A model generated the notes under the pieces. The model made no database searches. It was given only the letters and a program-made list of their open reading frames with translations, and was not told the DNA's origin. Shown here one piece after another: positions 27,371 to 37,806 of a stretch of DNA of 64,000 bases. Both the position numbers and the translations under genes were made by a program. The stretch lies in the NCBI GenBank assembly GCA_002105175.1, contig MCGE01000015.1, forward strand, positions 558,001 through 622,000, given 5' to 3'. The stretch's first letter is position 1. Every line of letters begins with the position of its first letter. The stretch is from Absidia repens. Lineage: Eukaryota; Mucoromycota; Mucoromycetes; Mucorales; Cunninghamellaceae.

Positions 27371-28644
27371 ATGACCTTGAATATCACTCATGTCACAAGA
27401 AACCCTATCACCTTTTGCTCTGCAATTCTTGCTGCTGTAAGTAGTTGAACAGCTGTTGTGGTGTTTTATGCGCTACCTTTTTTTTTATTTTTTTGGGTTG
27501 TTTTATCATACCTCCTTTTACAAGTGTGATTATTTTAATTTTCTCCTTTTTATTTACGTCTCCTTGATTCTTATGCTAACGTTACTGCTCTTCTCACCAT
27601 AGATTGGCTGGCTTATGCTATTTATTGGATCATGTGCTTCTGGCTTCAAAGGTGTTGTCTGGTGGATTATCATATACGAATTGATTTTAATTATTGGTAT
27701 CTTATATGTCCTTATAAAGTCCACATTTCCGGATTATCGATTATTGGTAATAGTATTACTTTCAAGATCATGATCATCATAGCAGGTTACTGGGTCTGAC
27801 AGGTTCGTTTTACCTTTTATAGATTTTGACTAGCTTAGCTATCAGCATCACATTATTGACGCAAGTCATTGACACTCATTTGCACGTCGGGCAGAGTAGT
27901 GCTAAAGCTTCGGCTGGTGGAGGGATTCTGGTTGTCACAATGCAGGTATATACAAAAGATATATATGTATATAGCACAAAAATCGCCATGACCCATTCAA
28001 GTTTGAACGCGAAAATTAATCTTTGATCTAGTTCTTTTGGGTTATTGTATTTGGAAGTGCACCCGAATCATGGCTTCACGCTGTTGTTTATGGACTTCCT
28101 TCTCCTTCAGCTACTCCATCAGGTGTCAAATTTTATGATAAAGAAGGCTCCATGCCTCTAGCTTCTTCAACAAGCTACTCTTTGTCCCAACATGATTCTA
28201 TTCATAGCAGTATTGCACCATCTTCTCATGCCATCCCATACACAGACCAACAATCGCACCTTCAACAACAATATCAAGTGTATACACCTAGCCCTCAAAT
28301 TATGCCAACCGATCCTGGAAACAACGCAATCGCTCTTCATCCTTGTAAGTAATAAGTGACGAAAAAAAAACCGCTTATAATACATATTTATCTGATTCCT
28401 GTCCTTTTGCTGTATTTCAATTTCTAGATACAGCGAACCCTGACGATCAAAACGAACTATCATTCTACAAGGGCGAAGTATTGGAAATTCTGGATCGACG
28501 AGGGAACTGGTGGCAAGCTAGAAAACAAGACCAAACGATTGGAATTGTGCCTTCGAACTATGTAAGTGTGGCTACAACAAAGCTGAATTTCTATTCCATG
28601 ATTATCTCACCATGAATTTCTTCCTATTATAGTTCACGTCCTGA
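27371..28644 (+). CDS. SHO1: Sho1-like high-osmolarity sensor, 4 TM + SH3
   Basis: Plasma-membrane adaptor feeding the HOG/filamentation MAPK pathways, binding the MAPKK Pbs2 through its SH3 domain. Six exons: 27371-27436, 27603-27746, 27823-27945, 28032-28344, 28428-28561 and 28633-28644 (last exon Phe-Thr-Ser-stop), all GT-AG, giving 263 residues. Four hydrophobic segments fill about residues 10-125. A Ser/Gln/Pro-rich linker follows, then a C-terminal SH3 domain (about 210-263) with [17 protein letters not shown], the WW pair in GNWWQA, and IVPSNY. The start at 27371 is preferred over an upstream in-frame CTG/ATG run that is pure low-complexity Phe/Leu. It is short next to yeast Sho1 (367), but SH3 and TM order are typical. 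Poly(A) signal at 28887-28892. Confidence 0.85.
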
Positions 28645-29719
28645 AAATAATAGTTATTGCCATCAAAATCAATTGCCCGGACGGCTCTGACATTTATCCT
28701 ATTTTCGTTTCTTTGGTTTCTTCTCTTTTTTTTTATATAGTCTACTTTTTAGTCCCCTTCCTCTTTCTCTTTCATTACGCACACATATATCCAACTCATT
28801 TATCATAGTTTTCTTAATCTTTTATTTATATCCCCTACTTCCAACCTACTAGTTTAGTTTTTTGTTTTTTGTTTTTTGTCTGTTGCAATAAAAAAAAAAT
28901 GTAAAGACGGTTGAACTTCTACATATCAACATGGGTATTTTTTTATATGATATGACTATAGTGCCATATATTTTTTTATGACATCATGTTGTCTTGATTT
29001 CCGTAGCGCCACAATTCTCTCTTTTTGTAGTACTAGAATAGTTCTCAACGCCCTGATTTGCAAAATTTACCGGGCATTTTTACATACTTGCTTCCATATT
29101 TTCACCAGCATCATTTTCAGGAACCAAGAAGGTTATTTGACCCAATCATGCGCATCTTGAAAAATACAGCGTTGTGGGTCATACCCGATGCAACAGATGA
29201 CAACGTGTTAATTTTATCATAATTCAACCATATGATGAATGCCTCGTAGTCATTATTGAAACATGTTTGGGATATATTAAAAAAACAAAAAACAAATGGT
29301 GGTTGTGTTTATTTTGAACCAGTAAAATCATACATAATACGATAAGACAAATATGGATGATTTTCTATTACGAAATCGATTCAAAAACTAGAAGCTTCAC
29401 AGAGATAATTCCAATTCTCCCGAAAAAACAAAAAAGGGAAAAGAAAGAAAAAGACGCACACATATTTATCAAATATGCTCCACATATGTAAGCTTTATCA
29501 GCATGCCAAAATTCTGTATGAACAGGACACCAAGGTTTTTAGCAAAAAGTTCAGTTTAAACAATAAAAGAAATAGCGTGACACAGATTTGCACATGCAAC
29601 GAAAAGGTTGAAATCCCGATGTATTCTGGGGTAGGACGCCTTTTTTTTGGCCGAATTTTATATTATTTCAATTTTTTCTTTCTCGTTCTTGTGTAAAAAA
29701 ACAAACCCCTCTCTCAATC
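28645..29719. other. Intergenic, no gene seen
   Basis: Sho1 3' flank (poly(A) AATAAA at 28887-28892) then unstructured AT-rich DNA up to the next start. Small open frames at 28978-29160 and 29475-29696 show no family content. Confidence 0.5.
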
Positions 29720-30721
29720 ATGGCATCTTGCCAATTATTACCACAAACCAAAGCATCACTACAGCATATCGTCGATTATACCAGTACTACCAACACAAAA
29801 CAGCCCTTAGTTGTGGGTATTGCCGGGCTTCCTCGAATTGGGAAAACTACGTTATGTCACACTTTAAGCTATGCACTAGAACAAGATTACGGTTTGGAAA
29901 CAGCGACTTTATCTTTAGATACTCATTCTACATCAAACAACTCTTTGGCTGAAGTATTGGCGACACTTAAGAACTGGATTCGAACGGAAGCCTATCCCGT
30001 TATTTTTGTGGAAGGAATCTTCATGGGCTATAAAGCATTGTCATCTACTCACCGAATATGGTCTCAACTCTCGAAACAGCAGCAACAACAACCACAGCAA
30101 TCACAGCAATCACCAAATAATGATCCGTTCCTGGCTTTGCAAAAGTTTAACCAAACTTTAATACCACTTGAACTCAATTTATATCCTCTTATCAACTTGT
30201 TTATCCAACTATCGGCAAATGAACTGGAAGATTGGCAAGCATCTCTTGGGAAGCAGTCTACGGTATTTCAGCTTTATTTGGAACGACTGGATAAATTTGG
30301 ATTTTTTGATCAGGATGAACGACAACAGACCAACAATAATAGTAGTAGGCATTTGGTGTTATTCCTGGATAAAGATCGCAGGTTGATACGACAACAAAAG
30401 GTGATCGATGGTCTTAGATCTCAGCAGCTACAGCAACAGCAACAATTATCAAAAGTGGGAAATGTCAAACATCAGGTGGTGTCTACAACAACTACAGCAA
30501 AACGCACTACAGCATCTACAGCAGCAAATCGTGATCACCGTCGCCGAACCTGGTTGTTGTCTCCTTTAATGCAACAACAACGGAAATATATTATAGCTAC
30601 ATTGAATCCTAGGGTACTGATTAGTTTTGCTATGATGAGTTTATTGGGTCTTTTGGGTTATTCTAGGCGTTTATCCTTTATTCTCGATTTCTTCAATAAA
30701 ATCAATCAATTTGTACTTTGA
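29720..30721 (+). CDS. Divergent P-loop kinase, D-glycerate 3-kinase/Tda10-like
   Basis: Single-exon gene, 333 residues. Walker A is GLPRIGKT (residues 36-43). The family-type acidic/Gly motif appears as VIFVEGIFMGYKAL (about 94-107), followed by NLYPLINLFIQL and DWQASLGKQ (about 153-180), which correspond to the plant GLYK/yeast Tda10 region. The usual DDFY-type substrate motif is replaced by SLDTHST (65-71), so activity on glycerate is uncertain. There are Gln-rich inserts (about 118-133 and 230-245) and a hydrophobic segment near the C-terminus (about 303-322) that could anchor the protein in a membrane, not expected for a soluble kinase. It is not linked in an obvious way to neighbours. 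The call rests on the P-loop plus motif order; it could be another P-loop kinase subfamily. Confidence 0.6.
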   Translation: MASCQLLPQTKASLQHIVDYTSTTNTKQPLVVGIAGLPRIGKTTLCHTLSYALEQDYGLETATLSLDTHSTSNNSLAEVLATLKNWIRTEAYPVIFVEGIFMGYKALSSTHRIWSQLSKQQQQQPQQSQQSPNNDPFLALQKFNQTLIPLELNLYPLINLFIQLSANELEDWQASLGKQSTVFQLYLERLDKFGFFDQDERQQTNNNSSRHLVLFLDKDRRLIRQQKVIDGLRSQQLQQQQQLSKVGNVKHQVVSTTTTAKRTTASTAANRDHRRRTWLLSPLMQQQRKYIIATLNPRVLISFAMMSLLGLLGYSRRLSFILDFFNKINQFVL

Positions 30722-30974
30722 CTCTTTCCCTTTTCTTTGTCTTTTTTTTTGAAATACCGCCCCCAAAAAAATCTCCTTGATTTCAATTCTCACGCGAATT
30801 TTTATTATCTCTCACTTCCTTCTCTTATATCTCTCCAATTATCATTCAACACACTACCTGGCTTTATACATTCCAACTCTCTATTCCTATTTACTATAGA
30901 AAAGCTCCTTCAACTGCCCATACCACTACTCCTGCTGCGTCAATTACTGCTACACTACCCTAATCCCCTTTATC

Positions 30975-32994
30975 ATGCCTGCAAAAAAGTCCTCCGAACG
31001 AAAACGGTATCCTTCCGGGGAAATTGTATTTGCAAAACTGAAAGGATACCCATGGTGGCCAGCGAAGGTATATCTATATATATGTATATAACGCAGATAG
31101 AAAATGGATCAGCTTGTGACACTGGAACTCGTTTGTATTTATCTTTGCTCTATACTCGCCCTTTAAATATAGATCGAGGACGAATGTAATGTGCCAAAAC
31201 CCGTGTTGGAAGCTAAGAAAAAGAAGAAAACGGCTATTGGTGCGTATATTGTCTTTTTCTTTGGTTCTTTGGATTAGTAAGTTTACAAAAGAGAACGAAC
31301 TGGCTGTGCCTGATATGCGCTATTTTTTCTTATACGAACCATCTTTTTATGTATATCAGCGCCTTTTTTAGTGAAAAAATGCTTCGCCCCTTCAATCACG
31401 GAACTGTACAACAAGATATAAACGCCGCCAAATTCAAAAACAAGGACCTGGTGGAAGCTCTTCGTCAAGCCCTGGATCCTACAAGTCTGGACTTTTTACA
31501 AAAGCCAACCACCCAGCAACATGATCATGACAACAACGATAGCGCCTTGAGTCAACAGCAAGTATTGAAATATAGAACGGCCAATGTTTCTTCTTCGTCG
31601 CGATCATTGGCTAAGCGAAATGGAACAACAACAAAAACAACTAGAGCAAAATCAGCAAAAAAAAGGTCCCTGGAATTGGATGATCACAACAAAACCAATG
31701 GTGTATATAATCAGTCAGCAAATACAAGCAGTAACAAAAAACGGGTACGGATAAAACAAGTACATTGATTATAAAACATATGGATACTATGGCGGTTTTG
31801 CTAATTCCTTCTTTTGATTTTATTTTAGCGCAAATCACCCTCACCAATCAATAATATGACAGACATTGCAACAACAACGCCAGTCATTGCCGAACCTCCC
31901 AAACCGCATTCATTGGTTCAGAAATCGAAATATATCGAAATGGCTACGAGGAATTCACCTGAATATCAACGCAAATTTAAACGCATTTATTGGTACCGAC
32001 ACCAACTCCAAAAACTCATTTATGACAAGAAGCCAGTAAGTGAAAAGGGAGGAGAGATTGAAAACTTCCAAGTCATCATCCCGCTCGTCGCTAATCCACC
32101 TTCCTAATCTATCTTTTTAGGGCGAAGTACCGCTCACTGACTATTCAGAAATCAATGACGTTCTCAAGGATATTGAACGATGTGATATGACTAAAGATTT
32201 ACTAAAGGTATTCACGAAAAGAAACGGCAGGAATTTTTGGTTGCTGTGTTTGAAATGGCTGATTCTCTATATTGATCTGACTTTTTTCTTTTTCTGCATC
32301 GTAGCGCACTAAAATTGGAAAAGTGGTACAGTTTGGTTGCAATTACGTGTTTGAAAACGACAAGTCCTACAAGCTTCAGCAACGGTGCATGGGAATCATG
32401 AAAAATTGGAAGATACGTTTACTAGACCAGCATAACCTTCCTACGGTTCTTACCACAACGACTACCATACCTTCAATGCAGTCAGAAGTGCGGAAAGGCG
32501 CCGCCACCACTATCATCAATGAACTGCCACCATCCACAACTTTTGACAAGCATTCCACGGGCGAGGACAACAGCGGCAAAGACAACAATTCATTGGTAAC
32601 GCCAACACCAACATCACTGGAAGTCGATAAAGACATACCACTGGTCAATCCTCCTCCTTGTTTAACAGGATCCGATATCAAAAACAACAGCAACGATAGT
32701 GATACAACTAGAATCTCAACATTGGAAGCCAACAACACATTGCCAAAAAAGGAGCTTTGCGACAGCGAAACTGGAACGACACCAATAGAACGGCCATTGT
32801 CAAATGCCTCGCTTGGGAACGTACCTGGCAACTTAGACCCTTCCTCCACATCTTCACCAACTACAATGACGGACAATCTTATACCATTACCCAAGATTTC
32901 ACGTCGGAGGAAAAATCCCCCTCACAGCCATGACAGGGTTATGATCAAAATATCAGGTCTTAACGATTCATGGAAAGAAATCACATATTGGTAG
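30975..32994 (+). CDS. PWWP-domain chromatin protein with LEDGF/TFIIS-N-like C-terminal domain
   Basis: Putative reader of methylated histone H3 (K36) tails. Exons: 30975-31067, 31173-31276, 31360-31744 (or to 31759), 31829-32035, 32121-32207, 32305-32994, giving ~521 residues. The PWWP domain (about residues 13-85) reads EIVFAKLKGYPWWPAK, a Lys-rich insert, then FFFGSLDYAFFSEKMLRPF, with the aromatic cage core kept. Next is a Lys/Ser-rich linker with basic clusters (KKR, possible NLS). After it is a helical block (about 219-335: QRKFKRIYWYRHQLQ, VLKDIERCDMTKDLLK, KIGKVVQFGC, KLQQRCMGIMKNWK) resembling the integrase-binding/TFIIS N-terminal fold of LEDGF/HRP2. The long Ser/Thr-rich tail looks unstructured. 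Two alternative donors five codons apart at the exon 3 end are in frame. AATAAA at 33084-33089. Confidence 0.75.
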
Positions 32995-33340
32995 CTTCGG
33001 TTTTAGTATTAGTGGACATTAGTTTATGTATTTATGATACTGTATATCTGGTTGCAGCTGCTGTTTTTTATGAATTGCCAATGAATAAAATTATGTTTAT
33101 GCATATTTTGCCTTCCTACCTATGACTTTTTTTTTTTGGTTTTTTGTTCCCTATGTGATTGAAATAACTGTGTTTTAGTACTATAGTGGAATGCCATTGA
33201 CGATTCCGTTTATATTATGTATTGGTATAATGAATGGAAAGAATAGAAACCATTTTTACATTCATCATTGTCGAGTTGTGAGTATTCAAAATGTACCGAC
33301 TCGCTAGGCAAGACTCGGGATTTTTACACTCCCCGTATTT

Positions 33341-34146
33341 AAAAAAGGGGAATGTTAGGGACACGTACAGTTTTTGCACGCACTCTTCAAAAAAGCCAGA
33401 ATTTGAATTTTCCAGGTGGTCCGGGCGCAGATATATTGCAGCCTTGCATGTACGGTCAGAAAGTAATAAAATGCAAGATTACTCCTGCTCCATTTTATTC
33501 TTTTTTTTTTTTTTTTTTTTTTTGGAAATTATCATCGCGCTATTGATCTTATCATGGAACAAAACAACCTGATCCCATCCGCCACATTCATTCGAGATTT
33601 ACCAGCACGTCAATGGTAAGATCATTATTATTGATACTATTCTTTTTTTTTAAAGTACCACTACATATCCCTTTTAGATTTTATTTCATTACGCTCTTTT
33701 TCCTTATCACTGCTTATTATTTTATTATCGTTCCATTATCTTTTTTCCTATCCTTTGCTAATAAACAACAAAAAAGATATTTGTAACAAATTGTATGTAC
33801 ATATGCTGTGTAAAGATGTGACTTGTGTGCATATGTGGGTATTGTTTATTCATATTGTGTAATCCTTAGCTTGTAGATATATGACATGTAATGTCATGGG
33901 TAATCCAAAATTGTATGGTTTAAATTTTGGTGCTTTTCTTATAGCCATTCTGTCTCAGTATAACTTTCTTCACACTATTATAATCATTGCTCTCTTTTTT
34001 TAAAAAAATTCTTGAGAACACTATACGTGCAGGAACAGTACAGTAGTACAGTACGTGCAAAATGAGTACGTACAAGGCGATAACAAACTCCAGTTTTCGA
34101 AGAGTACGTGCGAAAATTATACGTGTCCCTAACAATCCCCTTTTTT
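33341..34146. mobile_element. Non-autonomous element with ~48-bp terminal inverted repeats (MITE-like)
   Basis: Left end AAAAAAGGGGAATGTTAGGG then ACACGTACAGTTTTTGCACG (from 33341) is matched by the inverted right end (TGTCCCTAACAATCCCC running to ~34140, T tract to 34146). There are about six differences over 48 bases. Subterminal GTACGTGC-type repeats occur near the right end (34028-34110). The interior (~700 bases) has no transposase. It holds a short open frame from 33554 and a TM-like frame (see findings). The target duplication is obscured by the homopolymer edges. This fits a DNA-transposon derivative; the superfamily is not assigned. Confidence 0.65.
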
Positions 34147-34824
34147 TTTTTCCTGCTATTCTATCTATTGTCACACTTTTTCTCCACCTTAGCATATTTG
34201 TTATTATTAAATCCATAAACGGATTCAACTTTATTATATTTCTACACACTATAGAAAAACAGATAAATACCACACGTTTTTTATATCAAATAAATGCTCT
34301 GCGCTCCGCTGTGAAATGGATGGAGATGATATAAAACAAAAAGTAAATAAGTGATACAATTGATATGGTTTTCATTTAATATAATGAGAAGTCTTTTTAT
34401 TAGAAAATGAAGATATTTGAGACTGTGGATAGGTTGGGGCTGTGTGTGAAACGACAAATGTGAGAGTAGGTAGAAGATTCAGGGGTAACAAGAAAATAAA
34501 GTGATAAGCTGGACACACAAATGATGAAGATATAGGCACTTTGACATATATATATTGCTTATCAAGAACCAGGAATACGACACGCTGGAACTTTTGAACA
34601 TCTTCGGGTTTATTGGGTGTCATGATTTGTCGGGCAACCCATTGGGGCCCCACCGGCGTCGCCAATGGATATTTTTTTGTGTGTTGAAAAAAAAAAGTCA
34701 ATTCAAGCACCGCACACATAATTTCTGGTTTTTTTTAAGCTCCATTTTTTTCATCTCTTTTCCTTTCTTCATGAAAGTGTGATTGTTATGATGGCAAGGC
34801 TCGTCGGGATACTGGTGATCTAGG

Positions 34825-35010
34825 AATAGTGTTAGAACTTGAATTAGGGGCATTTTCAAAAATGCAAAACGAACATCATGGGGAAACCCTTTCATTTTGG
34901 AATCGTGAATTTTAACTTCCACTATAACCTTCATTGTAGAATAATGCCAATAGCTTAGCTTAGTGTTAGTTGTCATAGTTTATACTGTATACATATCTGA
35001 ATTAAACATA
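34825..35010 (+). repeat. Repeat family A fragment (copy 3)
   Basis: Contains the shared core CATGGGGAAACCCTTTCATT with a diverged TTAGCTTAGTGTTAGTTGTC and an ATATCTGAATTAAACATAT end, as in copies 1 and 2. It starts like the fragment at 49880 (GAACTTGAATTAGGGGCATT). The left part is missing. Confidence 0.5.
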
Positions 35011-35083
35011 TCTTGTCTTTTTACAATTAATCTCTTTCATGCCTTTTATTGTCTCGCTCATGGATGGCAGTTGGAACAGCGGG

Positions 35084-35193
35084 ATGGGATGACGAAGTTT
35101 GGGATAGGATTGGGATGGAACAGGACCAAAAAATATTGTCAGATGAGACAGTGGGATGATGATATTTGGGATGGGACAGGGATGGGACAGATA
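35084..35193 (+). repeat. Degenerate GGGATGG-type tandem repeat
   Basis: Units such as GGGATGGGATGACG, GGGATAGGATTGGGATGG and GGGATGGGACAGGGATGGG recur over about 110 bases. The tract is G-rich on the + strand and out of keeping with the surrounding AT-rich DNA. Confidence 0.5.
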
Positions 35194-36623
35194 AAAATGC
35201 CATGATAAGTAGTGATTAGTCTTATTTATTGTAATCGATTAGTCATCTAAAGTGTCTGCACCATACTGTGTCTTATATCACAATCACATCCCTGTAAGAG
35301 GATGTTCGATTTATGCCAAATAAAGGTTATCAACATTCTCATTTTATTTCTGACCTTCTATTTTTTTTATTTCACAACAATATTACAATTGGGTGAGTTA
35401 CTGTGTACCAAAAACTCAATGATGCACATTGTGTTTTACCGTTAGTCCCATTTCTACATTTAACTATATTGTGAATTGGCTATCTATATCATTATAAAAA
35501 GAACAACTGTTTATAAAAAACAGCACTACTAAAATTAGAAATCCCATACAGGCCTTTGATTTTACCTTAACTAAGATCTTCCCATATTGTTGGTCCGCCC
35601 ATCAACGTATAACAAACAAATATACAACACTCATCCACTTCAATATACCTGATATATTTCCAATAAGATTCTACAATACTGCTTGCCGTTTCTTCCATTT
35701 CTGTGCAAGTCCACGCCGCTGATCCCACTACTCCGTAGGCCTGCATAAGGGTTTGTTATCATGAACCAGTGAAATGCCCTCCAGACGCTGTACCTGTGAA
35801 TATGGGAATATACAACACATGTTGTTTCAATTAGAAGGCTTAGTTAGTATCCGTCACTCACTTCTACGACTTTTTAAAATAAATTCCACTGGGCAATTCG
35901 CTAAAAACAGCTTTTTTTTTCAATATCAAATAATGTACAGAATTTTCGAATACGTGGATAATATATCATTAATCAGTCAAAGCATGGATTGTAAATAAAA
36001 AAAAGTGAGAGACAAGCAGGTTGAAATTGATATATTGGCTTTATTTCAAGAGAAGAAATAAAAAAAATAAAAAAAGGTGTAACAAATATATATATCTATT
36101 CCAATGTATGTATGAAAGGTAATAGCTATACAATTGCGTCTCCCTGTGTTCGAAGCAGCACAGAGATAACATCAGGGCTGTAGCTAATGAAACTGTCAAT
36201 TTGATATCAAGTTTTCGCTGTACAAATGGGAAGTGAAGTTCATTTTTCTTGATGAGCAACTATCATTCTATATAGAAAGAACATAAAAGATCCGTATCGT
36301 CTGTCTGTTTCGATAAACCCATCTAATGTGTTATTTGAGACCCGGTATTGTTGTCAGCCAATTACAATCTACACTTCTTATCCACTCTGCCCTGAAACAC
36401 AATCCCGCCTGCCACATGAGTCAAAATCATTCAACGAACAAGAGAAAAAAAAGATATATATATATATATTTCAAAACGATCACATAAATTCTAATATCAC
36501 TACATTCTAACTATAGTAAAAGTGTATAAAAACAAGATACAATCACTAAAACTACAATAATGAAGGGGAGGGAGAAGGAGGAAATATATATAAGTATGTA
36601 TATATATAGCGTCAAAAGTCATT

Positions 36624-37775
36624 TCATTCATCATCACTGTCTTCTTCGGATTCTTCTTCAGCTTCAGTTAACCATTCCACAAATTTGGTTGCCTTTCCCC
36701 GCAGCTTGACTTCGGCAGGGCTGCCAGATTTTGCGACATCAGACGTGTACCATTCCATCACAGCTTCTTCTTCCACCACATCGATGTTGTATAAAATTTG
36801 AAGAGCACCCATAAAGAGTTTTTCCAAAGCTTCGCTAGAAGCACAATGACGCTACAAGAAGATGGGAGAAAAAAAAAAATAGGATGAATTTTTGATTTAA
36901 TTCCGAGATATATATATATGTGTGTGTATCATCTTTTACTTACTTGGAGAAGAGTCATGACGTGGACTTGATCATCATGCTTGTGTGTTACCTTGCCAAT
37001 CAAAGGACCCCATTGTGTAAACACCTTTTTCAAACTGGCGACGGGATTACTGAGATCGACATGATCCACCACCAAAGGAATCACTACTTCACGGATATCC
37101 GAGTATTCACCATTGCTTGACATACGTAACCCTGTGATTTCCAAAGCGGCAGTATCCACCGTGTGGTTCTCGGCAAGAGATCGTTCAATCGTTAATGCAA
37201 TTTCCTTCTTGAATTCAGCGGATTTCTTGGCGGTATTCGCGGCAGGGTTCAAATTCCAGGCACCATCGATGGATTCAGCATCGGATTCGTCTTCTGATAA
37301 TTCTCCAACTTCCGACGCGCTTTCTGATAATTCGTGATCCTCGAGCACAAGGTCATTGACATCATAAGCTATATATACAAATAGAAATAAGAAAAAGAGA
37401 TGGTGTTAAAACCCCATTGTACGTAAACTACCATTTGCGATGTAGTCCCTTCCTCACTCCACCTTCTTTACCTAATGTATCCAGCTTCAAATTGCGAACA
37501 TCTTCATCATCGTCGTCATTGGCAATTTCAGACCAAAAGTAAACTGGTTCGTGATCACCTGTCAGCACACGTTCAACATCTAAGCACAGATAAAAGCAAA
37601 ATTTATGTTAAGTATGTGGACGTTGTTGAGTAGATTCATAACACTTACGATCGTTTTCATCTTCATCTTCCTCATCACTGTCATCATCAAACATGCTCGT
37701 TTTTGGTTGAGGGTGTAAGCTGAGTCTTGAATATTTGGGAATAGCATCATTGGGACCAATAACCACCTAGTACGT

Positions 37776-37806
<31 letters not shown>

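Larger units (their letters stand above)
32995..36623. other. Gene-free stretch with inverted-repeat element and small repeats
   Basis: Holds the PWWP gene 3' flank, an 806-bp element with inverted ends (33341-34146, listed separately), a family A fragment at 34825-35010, a degenerate GGGATGG repeat (35084-35193), and AT-rich DNA to the eIF2B epsilon stop. Open frames here are short, and none matches a family I recognise. Confidence 0.5.

Noticed and set aside
32376..32894. 172-residue open frame on the minus strand over the PWWP gene tail
   Set aside because: It is the antisense of a Ser/Thr-rich, ACA/AAC-biased coding stretch. Such regions leave long open frames opposite, and no family features are seen.
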